59,543 nucleotides of DNA from Pirellulales bacterium (GCA_022448265.1 JAKVCC010000008.1:142787-202329); one strand, 5' to 3'. Positions 37,319 to 46,990 are shown, counted from the stretch's first letter. The notes: generated from the sequence alone by a model not told the origin. Made by a program: numbers and translations.

Positions 37319-38626
37319 ATGACCGTGCCCGATGCTCGTCTCCATCACAGACGCAGTCAGACCGCCTTTGAGCGAGCGATCGACCTCATGCCCGGAGGCG
37401 TCAATAGTCCGGCCCGCGCATTTGGCGCCGTCGGAGGAACACCAATCTTTGTCGAACGGGCCGACGGCGCCTACATGTTCGACGTGGATGGCAATCGCTA
37501 CGTCGACTATATCGGCTCCTGGGGGCCGCTGATTCTGGGACATCGGCACCCTGCGGTGGTTACCGCCCTGCAGCAAGCACTGGGGAGGGGCATGAGTTTT
37601 GGCGCGCCGACTGAAGCAGAGAACGAGTTGGCGGCGCGGATCGTTGCGGCGATTGCCAGCGTCGAAAAAGTGCGACTGGTCAACTCCGGCACCGAGGCCA
37701 CTATGAGCGCCGTTCGACTCGCCCGCGGCTTTACGGGGCGCGACGTGATTGTCAAGTTTTCCGGAAACTACCATGGGCACGTCGACAGTTTACTGGTAGC
37801 GGCTGGCAGTTCGGCGGCGACGCTCGGGGTGCCTAGTTCGCCCGGAGTCACAACCGGCACAACAAAAGACACCCTTGTCGCCCAATACAACGACGTGTGT
37901 GGTTTGGAGGCGATGTTTGCTGAGCATGGAAATCGTATCGCGGCCGTTATATTCGAACCCATCGTTGGCAATATGGGCCTGGTACTCCCCAGCGCAGATT
38001 TTTGTGCGGCGCTAAGCGCGCTGACCAGAAAAAACGGCGCACTACTGATTTGCGATGAGGTAATGAGCGGTTTTCGAGTGGCGTGGGGTGGAGCACAGTC
38101 CCTGCTGGGCCTGGAACCCGATCTAACGACTCTCGGTAAGATTGTTGGCGGCGGCCTGCCCGTCGGGGCGTACGGGGGGCGGGCGGAGATCATGGACCAG
38201 GTGCTGCCTGCGGGCGAGGTTTTTCAGGCGGGCACTCTTAGCGGCAATCCACTGGCCACCGCCGCCGGATGCGCTACGTTAAAGCAACTTGAGGAGTACC
38301 CTCCCTACGAGCGACTGGAAGAGTTGTCTGCGCGTTTGGAGGCGGGGATCCGCGGCGCCGCCGACAGCGCCGGGGTGGCGCACTCGTTGCCGCGCTGCGG
38401 CAGCATGATGACCCTTTTCTTCCACGGCACACCGATCACGGATTGGCCTGCGGCCAGTCAATGCGATACAGAGCTTTACGCCCGGTATTTTTGGGGCATG
38501 ATCGATCGAGGCATTTATTTGCCGTGCAGCCAGTACGAAGCCCTCTTTGTCTCCACGGCGCATACCGAGGACGATATTGATGCAACGATCGCCGCCGCCG
38601 AGCAAGTACTGGCAGAAGTGGCTTAG
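37319..38626 (+). CDS. hemL: Glutamate-1-semialdehyde 2,1-aminomutase
   Basis: PLP enzyme that converts glutamate-1-semialdehyde to 5-aminolevulinate, the last step of the C5 route to ALA. 435 residues, full family length. Seen: MPGGVNSPARAFGAVGG near the N-terminus, NSGTEATMSAVRLAR (PLP phosphate), NYHGHVD, ICDEVMSGFR with the Asp, and the Schiff-base Lys274 in LGKIVGGGLPVGAYGG. Start at the ATG at 37319, 24 bases after the kinase stop, so the two genes probably share a transcript. HemB of the same pathway is 10 kb away. Convergent with tsaB. Confidence 0.96.
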   Translation: MTVPDARLHHRRSQTAFERAIDLMPGGVNSPARAFGAVGGTPIFVERADGAYMFDVDGNRYVDYIGSWGPLILGHRHPAVVTALQQALGRGMSFGAPTEAENELAARIVAAIASVEKVRLVNSGTEATMSAVRLARGFTGRDVIVKFSGNYHGHVDSLLVAAGSSAATLGVPSSPGVTTGTTKDTLVAQYNDVCGLEAMFAEHGNRIAAVIFEPIVGNMGLVLPSADFCAALSALTRKNGALLICDEVMSGFRVAWGGAQSLLGLEPDLTTLGKIVGGGLPVGAYGGRAEIMDQVLPAGEVFQAGTLSGNPLATAAGCATLKQLEEYPPYERLEELSARLEAGIRGAADSAGVAHSLPRCGSMMTLFFHGTPITDWPAASQCDTELYARYFWGMIDRGIYLPCSQYEALFVSTAHTEDDIDATIAAAEQVLAEVA

Positions 38627-38767
38627 AGGTAGGCTGGCTCCAGTTTACGACGAACGTTTGCGGAGCCTTCGCGCCCCGCACATCGGCACACCATGCGCGC
38701 ACTGGAGTAGAGGTCTGATTATTACGCTGCCCCAGATAGGGCCGCCGTGACCAGACAGCGTCTGGAA

Positions 38768-39466
38768 TTAACAGTCCGCTTTTTCTTCCGCCGCGCTGCG
38801 GCGATAATACTGAGGCACCAGTTGCATCGGGTCGATGGCCTCCCCACGGTGGAAAGCAGCAGCGCCAAGCTGGCCCACCTCGACCGCGCGTGGCGCCCAA
38901 CTTGCCGCCGGGCTAGCCACCACACCGGTCGGAAAACGCTCGAGAAGGCTGGCAACTGGGGGACCGCTTACCGTGTCGCCGGGGCACACCTGTTCCAGCC
39001 AACAATCGATGCTAAGTAGGCTGGTTGGCACTAGGGGCTGCGCCGACTTCCCAGGCAGCACAGAAAAACAGGCGGAAAAAAGTTCGCGCCGCTGCGCATC
39101 CAACACAGTCCACAGTCGGCCGCCGTCTGCACTTGCGCGAGCAGCGATCGCTGCCATCGTGGGCACGCCGACTAGGGAAGCCTCGGTAGCATAAGCGAGT
39201 GTCTTGGCTGCGGTCACACCGAGCCGCAGTCCTGTAAACGACCCGGGACCAGTACTAACACAAATGAGTTCAACGTCTGCCGGCCGCCAAAGACAGGAAG
39301 CCAACATTTCATTTATCGCCGGCACAAGGGATTGAGCTGTCCGCTCTTCCGGCGCAAGCGTCCGCTCTGAGAGCACCGAGCAGCGCGCGCGTTGGCCGCC
39401 GGATGAGTCATCGAGAATCGCTGCCAAAGTCGCTTGGCGCTGGCTGGTTTCTAAGGCAAGAACGCG
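38768..39466 (-). CDS. tsaB: tRNA threonylcarbamoyladenosine protein TsaB
   Basis: Non-catalytic partner of TsaD in t6A37 tRNA modification, belonging to the ASKHA/Gcp fold family. The body is clear: LRVLALETS, the signature VSTGPGSFTGLRLGVTAAKTLAYA, and PTMAAIAARA. The start is uncertain. The frame is open to an ATG at 39571, but the 35 residues before LRVLALETS are Pro/Arg-rich and not family-like. I place the start at the TTG at 39466, which gives 232 residues, a normal TsaB length; no strong ribosome binding site is visible. TsaD and TsaE are not in this window. The C-terminus ends near AAEEKADC. Confidence 0.85.
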   Translation of the reverse strand, partial: RVLALETSQRQATLAAILDDSSGGQRARCSVLSERTLAPEERTAQSLVPAINEMLASCLWRPADVELICVSTGPGSFTGLRLGVTAAKTLAYATEASLVGVPTMAAIAARASADGGRLWTVLDAQRRELFSACFSVLPGKSAQPLVPTSLLSIDCWLEQVCPGDTVSGPPVASLLERFPTGVVASPAASWAPRAVEVGQLGAAAFHRGEAIDPMQLVPQYYRRSAAEEKADC

Positions 39467-40077
39467 CAAGTTTTCACTCTGGGAAAAACCGTGGGGGCGT
39501 CGGGCGGACCAATCCTCGAACGTATCAGGGGGCGGAGACCCTGGCCAGGGAGTACGACATGGGAAATGCAAACGGCCAGAAATTCCACTTTCCCAGGGAA
39601 TCGGTCATTCTAGCTGCAATGGTGCCTGCCAAGGAATGTTCACGATCCAACGACCCTTACAGATTCCCAGGCTCGCTGGTAACGGAGGAGTTCCGTACAA
39701 AATCATTGTTCAGAGAGCTTGGGTCATCAAAAACCTATCCCAAAACACAAGGCAGCTACTCGACGGGCCAGATACGGGTGTTCCACCGACAGTTCTGCTA
39801 TAGGCTCTAAGTCGCTGGTCATTTAATTGCATGTGAAGGCAAACGAACCCGCCAGCCCCTGCCAACCGTCCTTGACCCTCTGCTTACAGAGACTATAGAC
39901 TATTTTGTCTCGCCAGCTCACGGGCCAGCCCCGCTGGAGCGCCGCCAGATCCGTCGGTTGTCTAACCGCGTGTGCGATCGGAGCGGCCAAAGCATGTGTC
40001 GAAATTGTGTGGCCTCGAATTAGCGCTGCCACTGCCTCCCTCCTATGCCGCCGAAACGTTGACAGGTCGATCCCTCG
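39467..40077. other. Intergenic region between divergent tsaB and phosphoesterase genes
   Basis: About 610 bases. A rightward 135-codon frame and a leftward 206-codon frame cross it, but both are Arg/Ser/Pro-rich shadows and neither has family similarity. No promoter, terminator or repeat stood out. Confidence 0.45.
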
Positions 40078-40830
40078 GTGAAACGCGCAGTCATTAGCGA
40101 CATCCATGGCAATCTCGAAGCACTCGACGGGGTGCTTGCGCATATCGCCAGTCAGCAAATCGACGAAATATTCTGCCTGGGCGACATGATCGGATACGGG
40201 CCGAATCCATGCGAATGCCTTGACCGGGTTATCGAAAAGTGTCAGGTGTGTCTGCTTGGGAACCACGACCAGGGCGCCATGTTCGATCCAGAGGGGTTCA
40301 ACAGCGGGGCGGAACGGGCGATTTTCTGGACTCGTGACCAACTCGAAAACTCTGGCGGAGGACGCGAGAAAATCGACCGCCGCTGGGACTTTCTGGGTAC
40401 ATTGCCGCGCATCCATCGCGACGATCCCTGGTTGTTCGTCCACGGTTCACCCCGCAATCCGGTGAACGAATATGTCTTTCCAGAAGACATTTATAATCAG
40501 AAGAAAATGGAGAAGCTGTTTGGGCTTGTCACCAAAGGCTGTTTCCAGGGCCACACGCACGTGCCCGGAGTTTTTCTGGAGAGCTTGGAGTTCATAACTC
40601 CCGAACAGACCGAAAACGTGTTTGTATTCGGCGACGAAAAATTCATGGTCAACGTCGGTTCGGTAGGCCAGCCCCGCGATGGCGATTCACGGTCATGCTA
40701 CGTAGTTTTAGAGGACGACAAGCTTACCTACCATCGGGTGGAATATGATTGCGATGTGACCGCCAACAAGATTTATCAAATGCCTGACCTGGATAATTTT
40801 TTCGGCGACCGGATTAAGGAAGGTCGGTGA
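40078..40830 (+). CDS. Calcineurin-like metallophosphoesterase
   Basis: A 250-residue cytosolic binuclear metallophosphoesterase of the YfcE/MJ0936-like group. All five metal-binding blocks are visible: SDIHGN (7-12), [22 protein letters not shown] and the last block GHTHVPG. The start is GTG at 40078, because the first codons read [12 protein letters not shown] as in the family and no ATG is in frame nearby. Members hydrolyse phosphodiesters or phosphomonoesters (for example cyclic nucleotides or Ap4A); the substrate here cannot be told. It precedes yidC by 71-122 bases on the same strand. Confidence 0.9.
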   Translation: MKRAVISDIHGNLEALDGVLAHIASQQIDEIFCLGDMIGYGPNPCECLDRVIEKCQVCLLGNHDQGAMFDPEGFNSGAERAIFWTRDQLENSGGGREKIDRRWDFLGTLPRIHRDDPWLFVHGSPRNPVNEYVFPEDIYNQKKMEKLFGLVTKGCFQGHTHVPGVFLESLEFITPEQTENVFVFGDEKFMVNVGSVGQPRDGDSRSCYVVLEDDKLTYHRVEYDCDVTANKIYQMPDLDNFFGDRIKEGR

Positions 40831-40901
40831 AGCGATCACGGGTTTCGGAAGTCCGCTTGCGAAATTCCCTGAACTGACAGCGCGACAACATTTTGCGGTA
40901 A

Positions 40902-43367
40902 GTGTCCATTCCCCTTCCCCCGATTGCCCGTAGCCCCCAAGGCCCCGCCCACGTGGAACAGCGTCGCATAGTTGCATTTATTTCGCTCTCGTTCCTTGTA
41001 CTCGTGCTCCACAGCATGTTGTTTGCGCCCAAGCACCAACCACGCAAACAACTGGCACCCGCCGGCGGTGACCAGCAGGCCGAAGTCCAAGACCAAGCTG
41101 ATGTTTTGGCTGCTGCGGGAAACGTTGCCCAAGGCGACGGAGTGTCAGATCAGGCCGAGGAAGGACCTGTAGCGGGTGCGGGTGACGACGTTCCGCCCGG
41201 CGACCTGGCGCCACCTGATTCGGTTGACTTGGAATACATCACGCTGGGCTCGGTGGCGGAAGACTCCCCATTTCGACTGCTGGCTACCTTGACCAATGCC
41301 GGCGCGGGTGTCCGACGCATCGAATTGGCCAGTGATCGTTTCCGCGATCTACATGATCGGGGCGGGTATCTCGGAAACTTGGAATTGATGGCCGACAGCA
41401 CCGCCGGGCTGCTCGTCGGGGCCGTCGGCACCGGCACGCCTGCTGCGGCCGCGAACCTTCAGGTCGGCGACCGCCTGCTTTCAGCTGTGCATGCAGGCAA
41501 GAGGACCGTCCTGTCCGCACCCCCAGACCTCGCGCAGCTTCTTTCGCAGTCGAAGCCCGGTAAGCAACTCGCACTCGAAGTAATCCGCGGAGGCAGCCCG
41601 CTGGGAGAACTCGTCGTCACGCTCGCGCGACGACCGCTCGAAGTGATACGTCCGGAATCAGAAAACGTGATGATGCGAGCCGGAAAAATACCGCCCGACT
41701 TACCTGCGCCGCCATCGTTTCAATTTACGCTAGAGCGTGCCGGCAAGAGCAATCTGAGCAAACTAGAGAGAGCGAGGAAAGAACAAAGGCGAAGAGATGG
41801 GCTACCGTTTGATCCTAATCTCAAGGAACTTGAACTAGCTGGCGTGGAGCTACGTGACGCGAATTGGGAAATTCAGCAACGCAGCGACACCTCGGTCACG
41901 TTTCGTCAGATTGTGCCACGTTACGCTCTCGAAGTGACCAAACGTTTTTCTCTGGCTGAGGTTCCAGTCGACTCCCTGCAGGACAGGGAGTACCCAGGCT
42001 ACGGCCTTCAGGTCGACTTAAAAATCCGAAACGTCGGCACCAGCGAAACGGACGTCGCCTATCGGCTCGACGGTCCCAACGGCCTACCGCTGGAGGGATG
42101 GTGGTATGCCAATAAGATTGGTCGTAGTTGGTCGGCGGCGGGAATTCGCGATATCGTTGCGCGACATGTCGGGAATGAAACCGTCCAGTTTGGACCCGCG
42201 GCAGTGGCCACCGGAGATGCCGAGCCAATGCAGGGGGGCCCGCTTGTGTACGCCGGAGTCGACGCCCAATACTTCTCGGCGGTGCTCTTGCCAAAAAAAG
42301 AGAACCTCGAACAGGTGTGGATCGACGAAACCCGCTCGGTATTGATTGGGCCGAATCCAAAGCGTCCGGCCGAAAGGCGCTACTGCAATGCAACCTGCCG
42401 GCTCATCACCCATGCCCACTCCCTGAAGGCCGGACAAACACTCCAACATTCTTACGATATCTTCACTGGCCCCAAGCGGCCCGACTTGTTGGCCCGGTAT
42501 CAGGCGAGCGGAAGCCCACAGCATACGCTTGGTGATCTGATGTATTACGGTTGGTTTGGCTCCGTCGCCAAAGCGATGCTCGGCATCCTGCATTTCTTTT
42601 ACGACATCATTGGCAATTATGGCATCGCCATCATCATGCTGACGGTGCTTGTCCGTAGCTGCATGTTCCCCATCAGCCGCAAGCAGGCCCAGAGCATGGC
42701 CAAGATGCAAGAGCTTCGTCCGGAAATGGACAAACTCAAGGAAAAGTACAAAGGCGATGCCCAGAAGCAATCGCAGGCCATGCAGGAGCTTTATCGCAAA
42801 CATCAGATCAACCCGCTGGCCGGCTGCCTGCCCATGTTTATCCAGTTGCCGATTTTCCTGGGACTGTATCGCGCACTGATGGTCGACGTTGAGCTGCGCC
42901 AAGCGCCCCTGTTAGGCAACGCGATTCGTTGGTGCTCCAATCTGGCCGCTCCCGACATGCTTTTCGATTGGTCGAGTATCGTGCCCAACTTCATCGCCCA
43001 CGGTACCGGTATGTTTGCGCTCGGTCCTTATTTGAATGTGCTGCCCCTGGTAACAGTCGGTCTCTTTTTGCTGCAGCAAACTATGTTCATGCCCGAGGCC
43101 GCCAACGAGCAAGCGGCGCTGCAGCAAAAGATAATGAAATACATGATGCTCTTTATGGGGCTGCTGTTCTTCAAAGTGGCCAGCGGGCTCTGCTTGTACT
43201 TTATTGCCTCCAGCCTTTGGGGCATTGCCGAGCGCAAGATGCTCCCCAAACCGGACGCCGCGTCTGCCACCTCAGCAAAAACCCCCATCAGCAAACCGCC
43301 ACCGCGAAGCAGCAAAAACGGCCAGGCAAAGAACAACCGCTCGAATCGCGCCAAGAAAAAAAAATAA
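40902..43367 (+). CDS. yidC: Membrane protein insertase YidC with inserted PDZ-like domain
   Basis: Inner-membrane insertase of the Oxa1/YidC family. 821 residues from the GTG at 40902; a second GTG at 40953 (AAGG ten bases before) would give a more normal beginning (EQRRIVAFISLSFLVLVL). An N-terminal helix is followed by a large periplasmic part. Residues about 168-243 read as a PDZ-like domain (GLLVGAVGTGTPAAAANLQVG, DRLLSAV, LALEVIRGG), which is not part of the usual YidC. The C-terminal 60KD_IMP core begins near 550 with IAIIMLTVLVRSCMFPI, carrying the conserved Arg, and ends with basic KPPPRSSKNGQAKN. Upstream of mnmE by 18 bases. Confidence 0.93.
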   Translation: MSIPLPPIARSPQGPAHVEQRRIVAFISLSFLVLVLHSMLFAPKHQPRKQLAPAGGDQQAEVQDQADVLAAAGNVAQGDGVSDQAEEGPVAGAGDDVPPGDLAPPDSVDLEYITLGSVAEDSPFRLLATLTNAGAGVRRIELASDRFRDLHDRGGYLGNLELMADSTAGLLVGAVGTGTPAAAANLQVGDRLLSAVHAGKRTVLSAPPDLAQLLSQSKPGKQLALEVIRGGSPLGELVVTLARRPLEVIRPESENVMMRAGKIPPDLPAPPSFQFTLERAGKSNLSKLERARKEQRRRDGLPFDPNLKELELAGVELRDANWEIQQRSDTSVTFRQIVPRYALEVTKRFSLAEVPVDSLQDREYPGYGLQVDLKIRNVGTSETDVAYRLDGPNGLPLEGWWYANKIGRSWSAAGIRDIVARHVGNETVQFGPAAVATGDAEPMQGGPLVYAGVDAQYFSAVLLPKKENLEQVWIDETRSVLIGPNPKRPAERRYCNATCRLITHAHSLKAGQTLQHSYDIFTGPKRPDLLARYQASGSPQHTLGDLMYYGWFGSVAKAMLGILHFFYDIIGNYGIAIIMLTVLVRSCMFPISRKQAQSMAKMQELRPEMDKLKEKYKGDAQKQSQAMQELYRKHQINPLAGCLPMFIQLPIFLGLYRALMVDVELRQAPLLGNAIRWCSNLAAPDMLFDWSSIVPNFIAHGTGMFALGPYLNVLPLVTVGLFLLQQTMFMPEAANEQAALQQKIMKYMMLFMGLLFFKVASGLCLYFIASSLWGIAERKMLPKPDAASATSAKTPISKPPPRSSKNGQAKNNRSNRAKKKK

Positions 43368-43385
43368 TAGCCCCAATCTGGCGCC

Positions 43386-44765
43386 ATGGCCTATGACCTG
43401 GAAGATACCATTGCGGCCCTCGGTACTGCGTCCGGCGGTGCGGCGCGCGGCATACTACGCATCAGCGGGCCGCGCGCAATTCCCTGTTTGGCATCGTGTT
43501 TCGCTGCAGATAATGGCCAGAAACTCTCCGCCGCCGGCACAAGTGCGTGTGTAATCTCTGGCACCCTGCGGGTCGGCAAGCCCTCTCTGGACTTGCCCTG
43601 CGATGTATTTGTTTGGCCTACCACGCAGAGCTACACCCGTCAGCCCACTGCAGAAGTGCACACGCTTGGCTCGTCTCCCTTGCTCGAGGCGGCCCTTCAA
43701 GAAATCTGTGCCCAAGGTGCCCGCCTGGCCGGACCCGGTGAATTTACGTTGCGCGCTTTTTTGGCCGGGCGTTTGGATCTGACCCAAGCTGAGGCGGTGC
43801 TGGGTATCATCGACGCGCGAGGTCAGCAAGATCTACAGAATGCGATTGCCCAGTTGGCTGGCGGGTTGTCGCAGCCTCTCACACAACTTCGCCAGCAGCT
43901 ATTGCAGGTGCTTGCCGAACTGGAAGCCGGGCTCGACTTTGTAGAAGAAGACATCGAATTCATTTCGCCCGAACACTTGCGCTGCCAACTCAACGATGCC
44001 CGGAAGGTCGTCACCACAATCCAACAGCAGATGTCCAGCCGGACCAGCACCAATCCCCTACCTCGCGTGGTGTTGGTGGGCGCGCCCAACGCCGGCAAGA
44101 GCAGTCTGTTCAACACACTCACTGAGTGCTTTGCCGATGACCGTTCACATCCGCCTGCAATCGTTTCGGAAACTTCTGGCACGACGCGCGACTACCTCAC
44201 CTCGGTGGTCGTGCTGGGGGGCGTGCCCTGTGAGATCGTTGATACGGCCGGAGAGGACCTGCGGACGAGCACCCATTCAATTCCTGGCGCGGCGCAGGAG
44301 ATGACTCAGGCAGAGCGGCGCCGAGCCGATCTGCTATTGCGCTGCATTGATTGCACAACCAGCCAGTCCCTGGGAGAGCCTACTTCGGCGACTGAGCTAC
44401 TCGTGTGGACCAAGGCAGATCGAGTTGACAGCACGTCAGATTCGACAAACGAGATCCTGCGATGTAGCGCCGTCACCCAGGTCGGCCTCGACGCACTGCA
44501 ACGAGAGATTGGCAAGCGTCTGCAAGCCTCTCCGATTATTGCGGGAGGCGTCGTGGCCTCCACGGCAGGACGCTGCACCGATAGTCTGCGGCTGGCTGAA
44601 CAATCGCTGGATCAGGCCGTACGGCTCGTCGACCAGTCGGGAGGCGAGGAATGTATCGCGGCAGAGCTACGCGCCGCCTTGCAGGAATTGGGCCACATTG
44701 TAGGGGCCGTTTACACCGACGACATTCTCGACCGCATCTTTGGCCAATTCTGCATTGGCAAATAG
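43386..44765 (+). CDS. mnmE: tRNA modification GTPase MnmE
   Basis: GTPase that, with MnmG, forms 5-carboxymethylaminomethyluridine at the wobble position of some tRNAs. 459 residues, full length. N-terminal folate-binding TrmE domain (about 1-120, ending GPGEFTLRAFLAGRLDLTQA), then the helical domain carrying the GTPase insertion: G1 GAPNAGKSSLF, G2 TTRDYL, G3 DTAGE, G4 TKAD. The C-terminal signature is FGQFCIGK with the catalytic Cys. It lies 18 bases after yidC, and the conserved yidC-mnmE neighbourhood supports the call. MnmG is not in this window. Confidence 0.96.
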   Translation: MAYDLEDTIAALGTASGGAARGILRISGPRAIPCLASCFAADNGQKLSAAGTSACVISGTLRVGKPSLDLPCDVFVWPTTQSYTRQPTAEVHTLGSSPLLEAALQEICAQGARLAGPGEFTLRAFLAGRLDLTQAEAVLGIIDARGQQDLQNAIAQLAGGLSQPLTQLRQQLLQVLAELEAGLDFVEEDIEFISPEHLRCQLNDARKVVTTIQQQMSSRTSTNPLPRVVLVGAPNAGKSSLFNTLTECFADDRSHPPAIVSETSGTTRDYLTSVVVLGGVPCEIVDTAGEDLRTSTHSIPGAAQEMTQAERRRADLLLRCIDCTTSQSLGEPTSATELLVWTKADRVDSTSDSTNEILRCSAVTQVGLDALQREIGKRLQASPIIAGGVVASTAGRCTDSLRLAEQSLDQAVRLVDQSGGEECIAAELRAALQELGHIVGAVYTDDILDRIFGQFCIGK

Positions 44766-45000
44766 CTTTACGAGCCAGGAGTCGGGGGCTGAATGCCACC
44801 ATCCTAGTCCGCGGGAAAATTCCACCTCGGTGACGCACGGGTAAGCAATGCGGACTCGCCAATCTCGAAGGAGACCACTTGAGAAAAAACCTTCCTGGTA
44901 GATCTCTATCGATTGGCCCGGGCAAGCTGGTACGTCTCCCAACCATTCGGCCGTTTCGTGCAGATTTCTGTCGCCGCCGGCCTGGGGCCGGGTATGTTTT

Positions 45001-46689
45001 TTGGGTATTTACCCGCCTGCGCTCCCCAGAGATTGGCCGATGCAGTTTCCGCCGCCCGTCGCCCGCCGTTACCCTTGGCGACGTTTCCCAGTCTCCGCCC
45101 AATCTTGGCTACAACCCAAGCGGGTTGTTTTTCTCGCGGCTGCAGTAGCAGTTTTTTTCGCCACGTTACCAACCCATTTCACAGCGGGCGCCGAAGAGAA
45201 CTTGTGGCTGGATGTGGCCCGCGCTTCGGTCACAGCAGACGAACTCCTGCGACACGTGGGCGTGCTGGCCGACGACATATTCGAAGGTCGGGAAACAGGT
45301 TCCCGAGGTGGTCGGGCCGCGGCGAAGTATATTGCCGAAAAATTGAAGGAAGCCGGACTGCAGCCCGCAGGCCCCAACCAGACTTTTGTCCAACCCTTTT
45401 CTGGCAACTCGCAGAACTTGCTTGCCCTGTTGCCTGGAAAGGATCCGGATGTGCAAGGCGAGACTCTAATCATTGGGGCCCATTACGACCATGTCGGCTA
45501 CGGCACGCGCCGCAACAGCTACGGACCGCGAGGCTATATCCACAATGGCGCCGACGACAACGCCAGTGGAGTGGCCGCACTCCTGGAAGTCATTGATGCG
45601 GTCATGCAAACCGGATACCAGCCACGGCGCAGCATGCTGTTCGCCTTTTGGGACGGCGAGGAAAAAGGACTTTTAGGTTCTAAGCATTGGGTCAGCTCTC
45701 CAACGGTTTCGCTGAAGGACGTGCGGCTGGCACTAAATATCGACATGGTGGGGCGGCTGGACGGGGGACGGATTGAAGTAGGAGGCACCCGCACAGGCCG
45801 CGGACTCCGCCACCTGATGAGTTCGCCTCAACTGAGCGAAACAACCTGGCTCGACTTTAGCTGGGAATACAAGGAAAATGGCGATCATTGGACCTTCTTT
45901 CAGGCCGGTGTCCCGTCGCTCTATGTCCACACTGGCTTGCACGACGACTACCACCGGCCGTCGGATGATGTAGAAAAACTAAACATTGAAGGCATGCGCG
46001 AAGTCACCCAGTACCTAGTTGAGCAAATTTGCGAGCTGGCCGATGCTGAGCAGCTGCCCGATTTCCGCAGCGAGGCTACATTGGACACCCCACAAACACG
46101 CCGTCGGCAAGAGAAGACTTTACCTGCTCTGTCGCCACGGCTTGGTTTCGACTGGAAAATACTTTCGGGAAAAAACACCGGACCAAGCGTGAAACGAGTC
46201 CATCGACAGAGTGCAGCAGGCCGGGCTGGACTGAAGCGGGGTGACCGCATCGTTTCGGCCGACAACTTGCCGTGCACCGAACCGTGGCTCCTGCCGGCGA
46301 TAGCCCTGACAAGTCCTGCCGAGCTAACTCTGGAAATAGAACGGGCCGGAACCGACATGCCACTAGCACTCGTGATTCCACTCCAGGGCGCACCTATCCG
46401 GCTTGGCCTATCGTGGCGCGAGGATCCGGCCGAACACCAATCGGTTTACGTAACCCGGGTAGTACCGTACTCTGCGGCCGCACGGGCCGGCATCAAGTTG
46501 CACGACCGCATCTGCGCCCTCGATCGAGAATCGATTAACGGATCCAATGATCTCCTCGTGCGTATGCAAGCTCTCCTGGCAGAGGGCAGGGACAACATCG
46601 TTCTGAAAATTGAATCGCGAGGCGCTTTGCGTGAGGTGATGGTCCCGCTGGGCGCCTTCGAAACGAGTCGCCCGGACGCGACACTCTGA
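45001..46689 (+). CDS. M28 family metallopeptidase with two PDZ domains
   Basis: An exported zinc aminopeptidase of 562 residues (ATG at 45001, or 45040). An N-terminal hydrophobic segment lies near 42-60 (VVFLAAAVAVFFATLP). The M28 domain has the di-zinc set: His161 in HYDHVGYG, Asp186 in ADDNASG, Glu220/221 in GEEKG, Asp248 in NIDMVG and a late His in HDDYHRPSDD. Two PDZ domains follow (about 390-460 and 475-545), with RAGLKRGDRIV and RAGIKLHDRI. Peptidase-PDZ fusions of this type are seen in planctomycetes and acidobacteria. It should act in the periplasm or membrane on small peptides. It stands alone after mnmE. Confidence 0.9.
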   Translation: MGIYPPALPRDWPMQFPPPVARRYPWRRFPVSAQSWLQPKRVVFLAAAVAVFFATLPTHFTAGAEENLWLDVARASVTADELLRHVGVLADDIFEGRETGSRGGRAAAKYIAEKLKEAGLQPAGPNQTFVQPFSGNSQNLLALLPGKDPDVQGETLIIGAHYDHVGYGTRRNSYGPRGYIHNGADDNASGVAALLEVIDAVMQTGYQPRRSMLFAFWDGEEKGLLGSKHWVSSPTVSLKDVRLALNIDMVGRLDGGRIEVGGTRTGRGLRHLMSSPQLSETTWLDFSWEYKENGDHWTFFQAGVPSLYVHTGLHDDYHRPSDDVEKLNIEGMREVTQYLVEQICELADAEQLPDFRSEATLDTPQTRRRQEKTLPALSPRLGFDWKILSGKNTGPSVKRVHRQSAAGRAGLKRGDRIVSADNLPCTEPWLLPAIALTSPAELTLEIERAGTDMPLALVIPLQGAPIRLGLSWREDPAEHQSVYVTRVVPYSAAARAGIKLHDRICALDRESINGSNDLLVRMQALLAEGRDNIVLKIESRGALREVMVPLGAFETSRPDATL

Positions 46690-46690
46690 T

Positions 46691-46990
46691 CTACAAGCCT
46701 GCGCGCAGCTCCCACAAGCGCTCCCACGTATAAAGGCCCGAGCTGTGAGAGTCGGACCAGTGAATACGCACTGCGTAGCTGCCGACCAGTTCCATCTTTT
46801 CGACCACGATATCCGGCGGAATCGACGCCAGCTCAAGAATCTGCTCACCCGTCCACTCATTCACGCAGTGGGCACACTGGCAGTGGCCACGCAGAAAAAC
46901 GAACGGAAAATCCACCTGCTCGCTCTCCCAGCAGACTGTCAATACGCCCTGCTCACCAACTGCACGGATATCGCTTGGCACCTTAGTCAC
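46691..46990 (-). CDS. DUF971 domain protein
   Basis: A 99-residue protein of the DUF971 family (the N-terminal domain of gamma-butyrobetaine hydroxylase). Recognised by LRGHCQCAHCVNEWTG, SIPPDIVVEKMELVGSYAV and HWSDSHSSGLYTWERL. The start is GTG at 46990: GGAGGGG lies six bases upstream, while the longer frame beginning at 47083 has no ribosome binding site and a basic N-terminus. The Cys-x2-Cys-x2-Cys-like block suggests metal or Fe-S binding; members occur near Fe-S assembly genes in some bacteria. Its role here is unknown. Convergent with the M28 gene (one base between stops). Confidence 0.85.
   Translation of the reverse strand: MTKVPSDIRAVGEQGVLTVCWESEQVDFPFVFLRGHCQCAHCVNEWTGEQILELASIPPDIVVEKMELVGSYAVRIHWSDSHSSGLYTWERLWELRAGL

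Noticed and set aside
39823-40443. A 206-codon leftward frame
   Set aside because: It lies opposite the start of the metallophosphoesterase, whose five metal motifs are intact; the frame shows no domain.
44536-45102. A 188-codon leftward frame
   Set aside because: Most of it is antisense to the end of mnmE and to the M28 gene start; composition is Arg/Pro-heavy.
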